Below, in pieces: positions 7,486-7,517 of a stretch of 7,517 bases of DNA. The stretch lies in assembly GCA_028696755.1 (NCBI GenBank), contig JAQVGK010000162.1, forward strand, positions 1-7,517. The letters run 5' to 3'. Source of the DNA: Bacteroidales bacterium (GTDB lineage Bacteria; Bacteroidota; Bacteroidia; Bacteroidales; ML635J-15). How positions within the stretch are numbered: position 1 is the first letter of the stretch; the number at the start of each line of letters is the position of its first letter. Both the position numbers and the translations under genes were made by a program. Under the pieces are notes generated by a model. That model did no database searches, had not been told where the DNA came from, and worked only from the letters and a program-made list of their open reading frames with translations.

Positions 7486-7517
7486 TTAAAATTTTAAACT
7501 GATGCCCAAATTAAATC
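7486..7517 (-). CDS. C-terminal end of an upstream gene, probably an outer-membrane beta-barrel protein (5' part beyond window)
   Basis: On the minus strand the last nine codons before a TAA at 7488-7486 read FNLGISLKF. An alternating hydrophobic/polar final strand ending in Phe is the typical C-terminal signal of outer-membrane beta-barrel proteins, recognised by the BAM complex. The stop is 4 bases from the lipoprotein ATG, matching the tight spacing of the rest of the operon. Only about 30 bases are visible, so the family (receptor, porin-like or other barrel) cannot be named. Another frame also stays open until a TAA at 7496-7494 (DLIWASV), so the assignment rests on the C-terminal pattern and the spacing. 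Confidence 0.55.
   Translation of the reverse strand, partial: FNLGISLKF

Overview
The window looks like part of a Bacteroidota chromosome. It is AT-rich, carries a TonB-dependent receptor with an N-terminal carboxypeptidase-regulatory-like domain next to a DUF4249-type lipoprotein, and has signal peptides with Gln just after the predicted cleavage site. It has essentially no Shine-Dalgarno sequences and contains a TAnnTTTG-type promoter element. An environmental Bacteroidales/Marinilabiliales-like lineage is possible, but that is a guess. All four genes are read from the minus strand, so transcription runs from right to left.

Right part (7517 to 4272): this is a tight outer-membrane operon. 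The last 9 codons of an upstream gene end in a Phe-terminated beta-strand-like tail. After a 4-base gap comes a 276-residue DUF4249-type lipoprotein, and after a 3-base gap a roughly 791-residue TonB-dependent receptor. The lipoprotein and receptor are a recurring pair in this phylum and presumably act together at the outer membrane. Their substrate cannot be read from the sequence.

Middle (4271 to 4076): a 196-base, very AT-rich intergenic gap. It contains a good -7 promoter element and, just upstream of it, a perfect 7-bp inverted repeat with a 3-base loop. No GC-rich terminator is visible.

Left part (4075 to 1): one uninterrupted reading frame of at least 1358 codons fills the left half and runs off the window edge. 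It starts at a TTG codon that gives a clean signal peptide. The mature protein has a TPR-like region, a PD40/WD40-like beta-propeller segment, about 900 residues of mostly helical, coiled-coil-like sequence, and then an Asn/Gln-rich tract built from a 90-bp (30-residue) tandem repeat. The TPR plus PD40 N-terminus resembles PorE-type envelope proteins of Bacteroidota, but the long helical rod and the N/Q repeat are not part of that architecture. The C-terminal domain, which would best indicate function, lies outside the window.

The most interesting element is this giant periplasmic protein with its repeat tract. The repeat units differ at the DNA level almost only by silent changes. No CRISPR array, tRNA, rRNA, insertion sequence or defence gene was seen.
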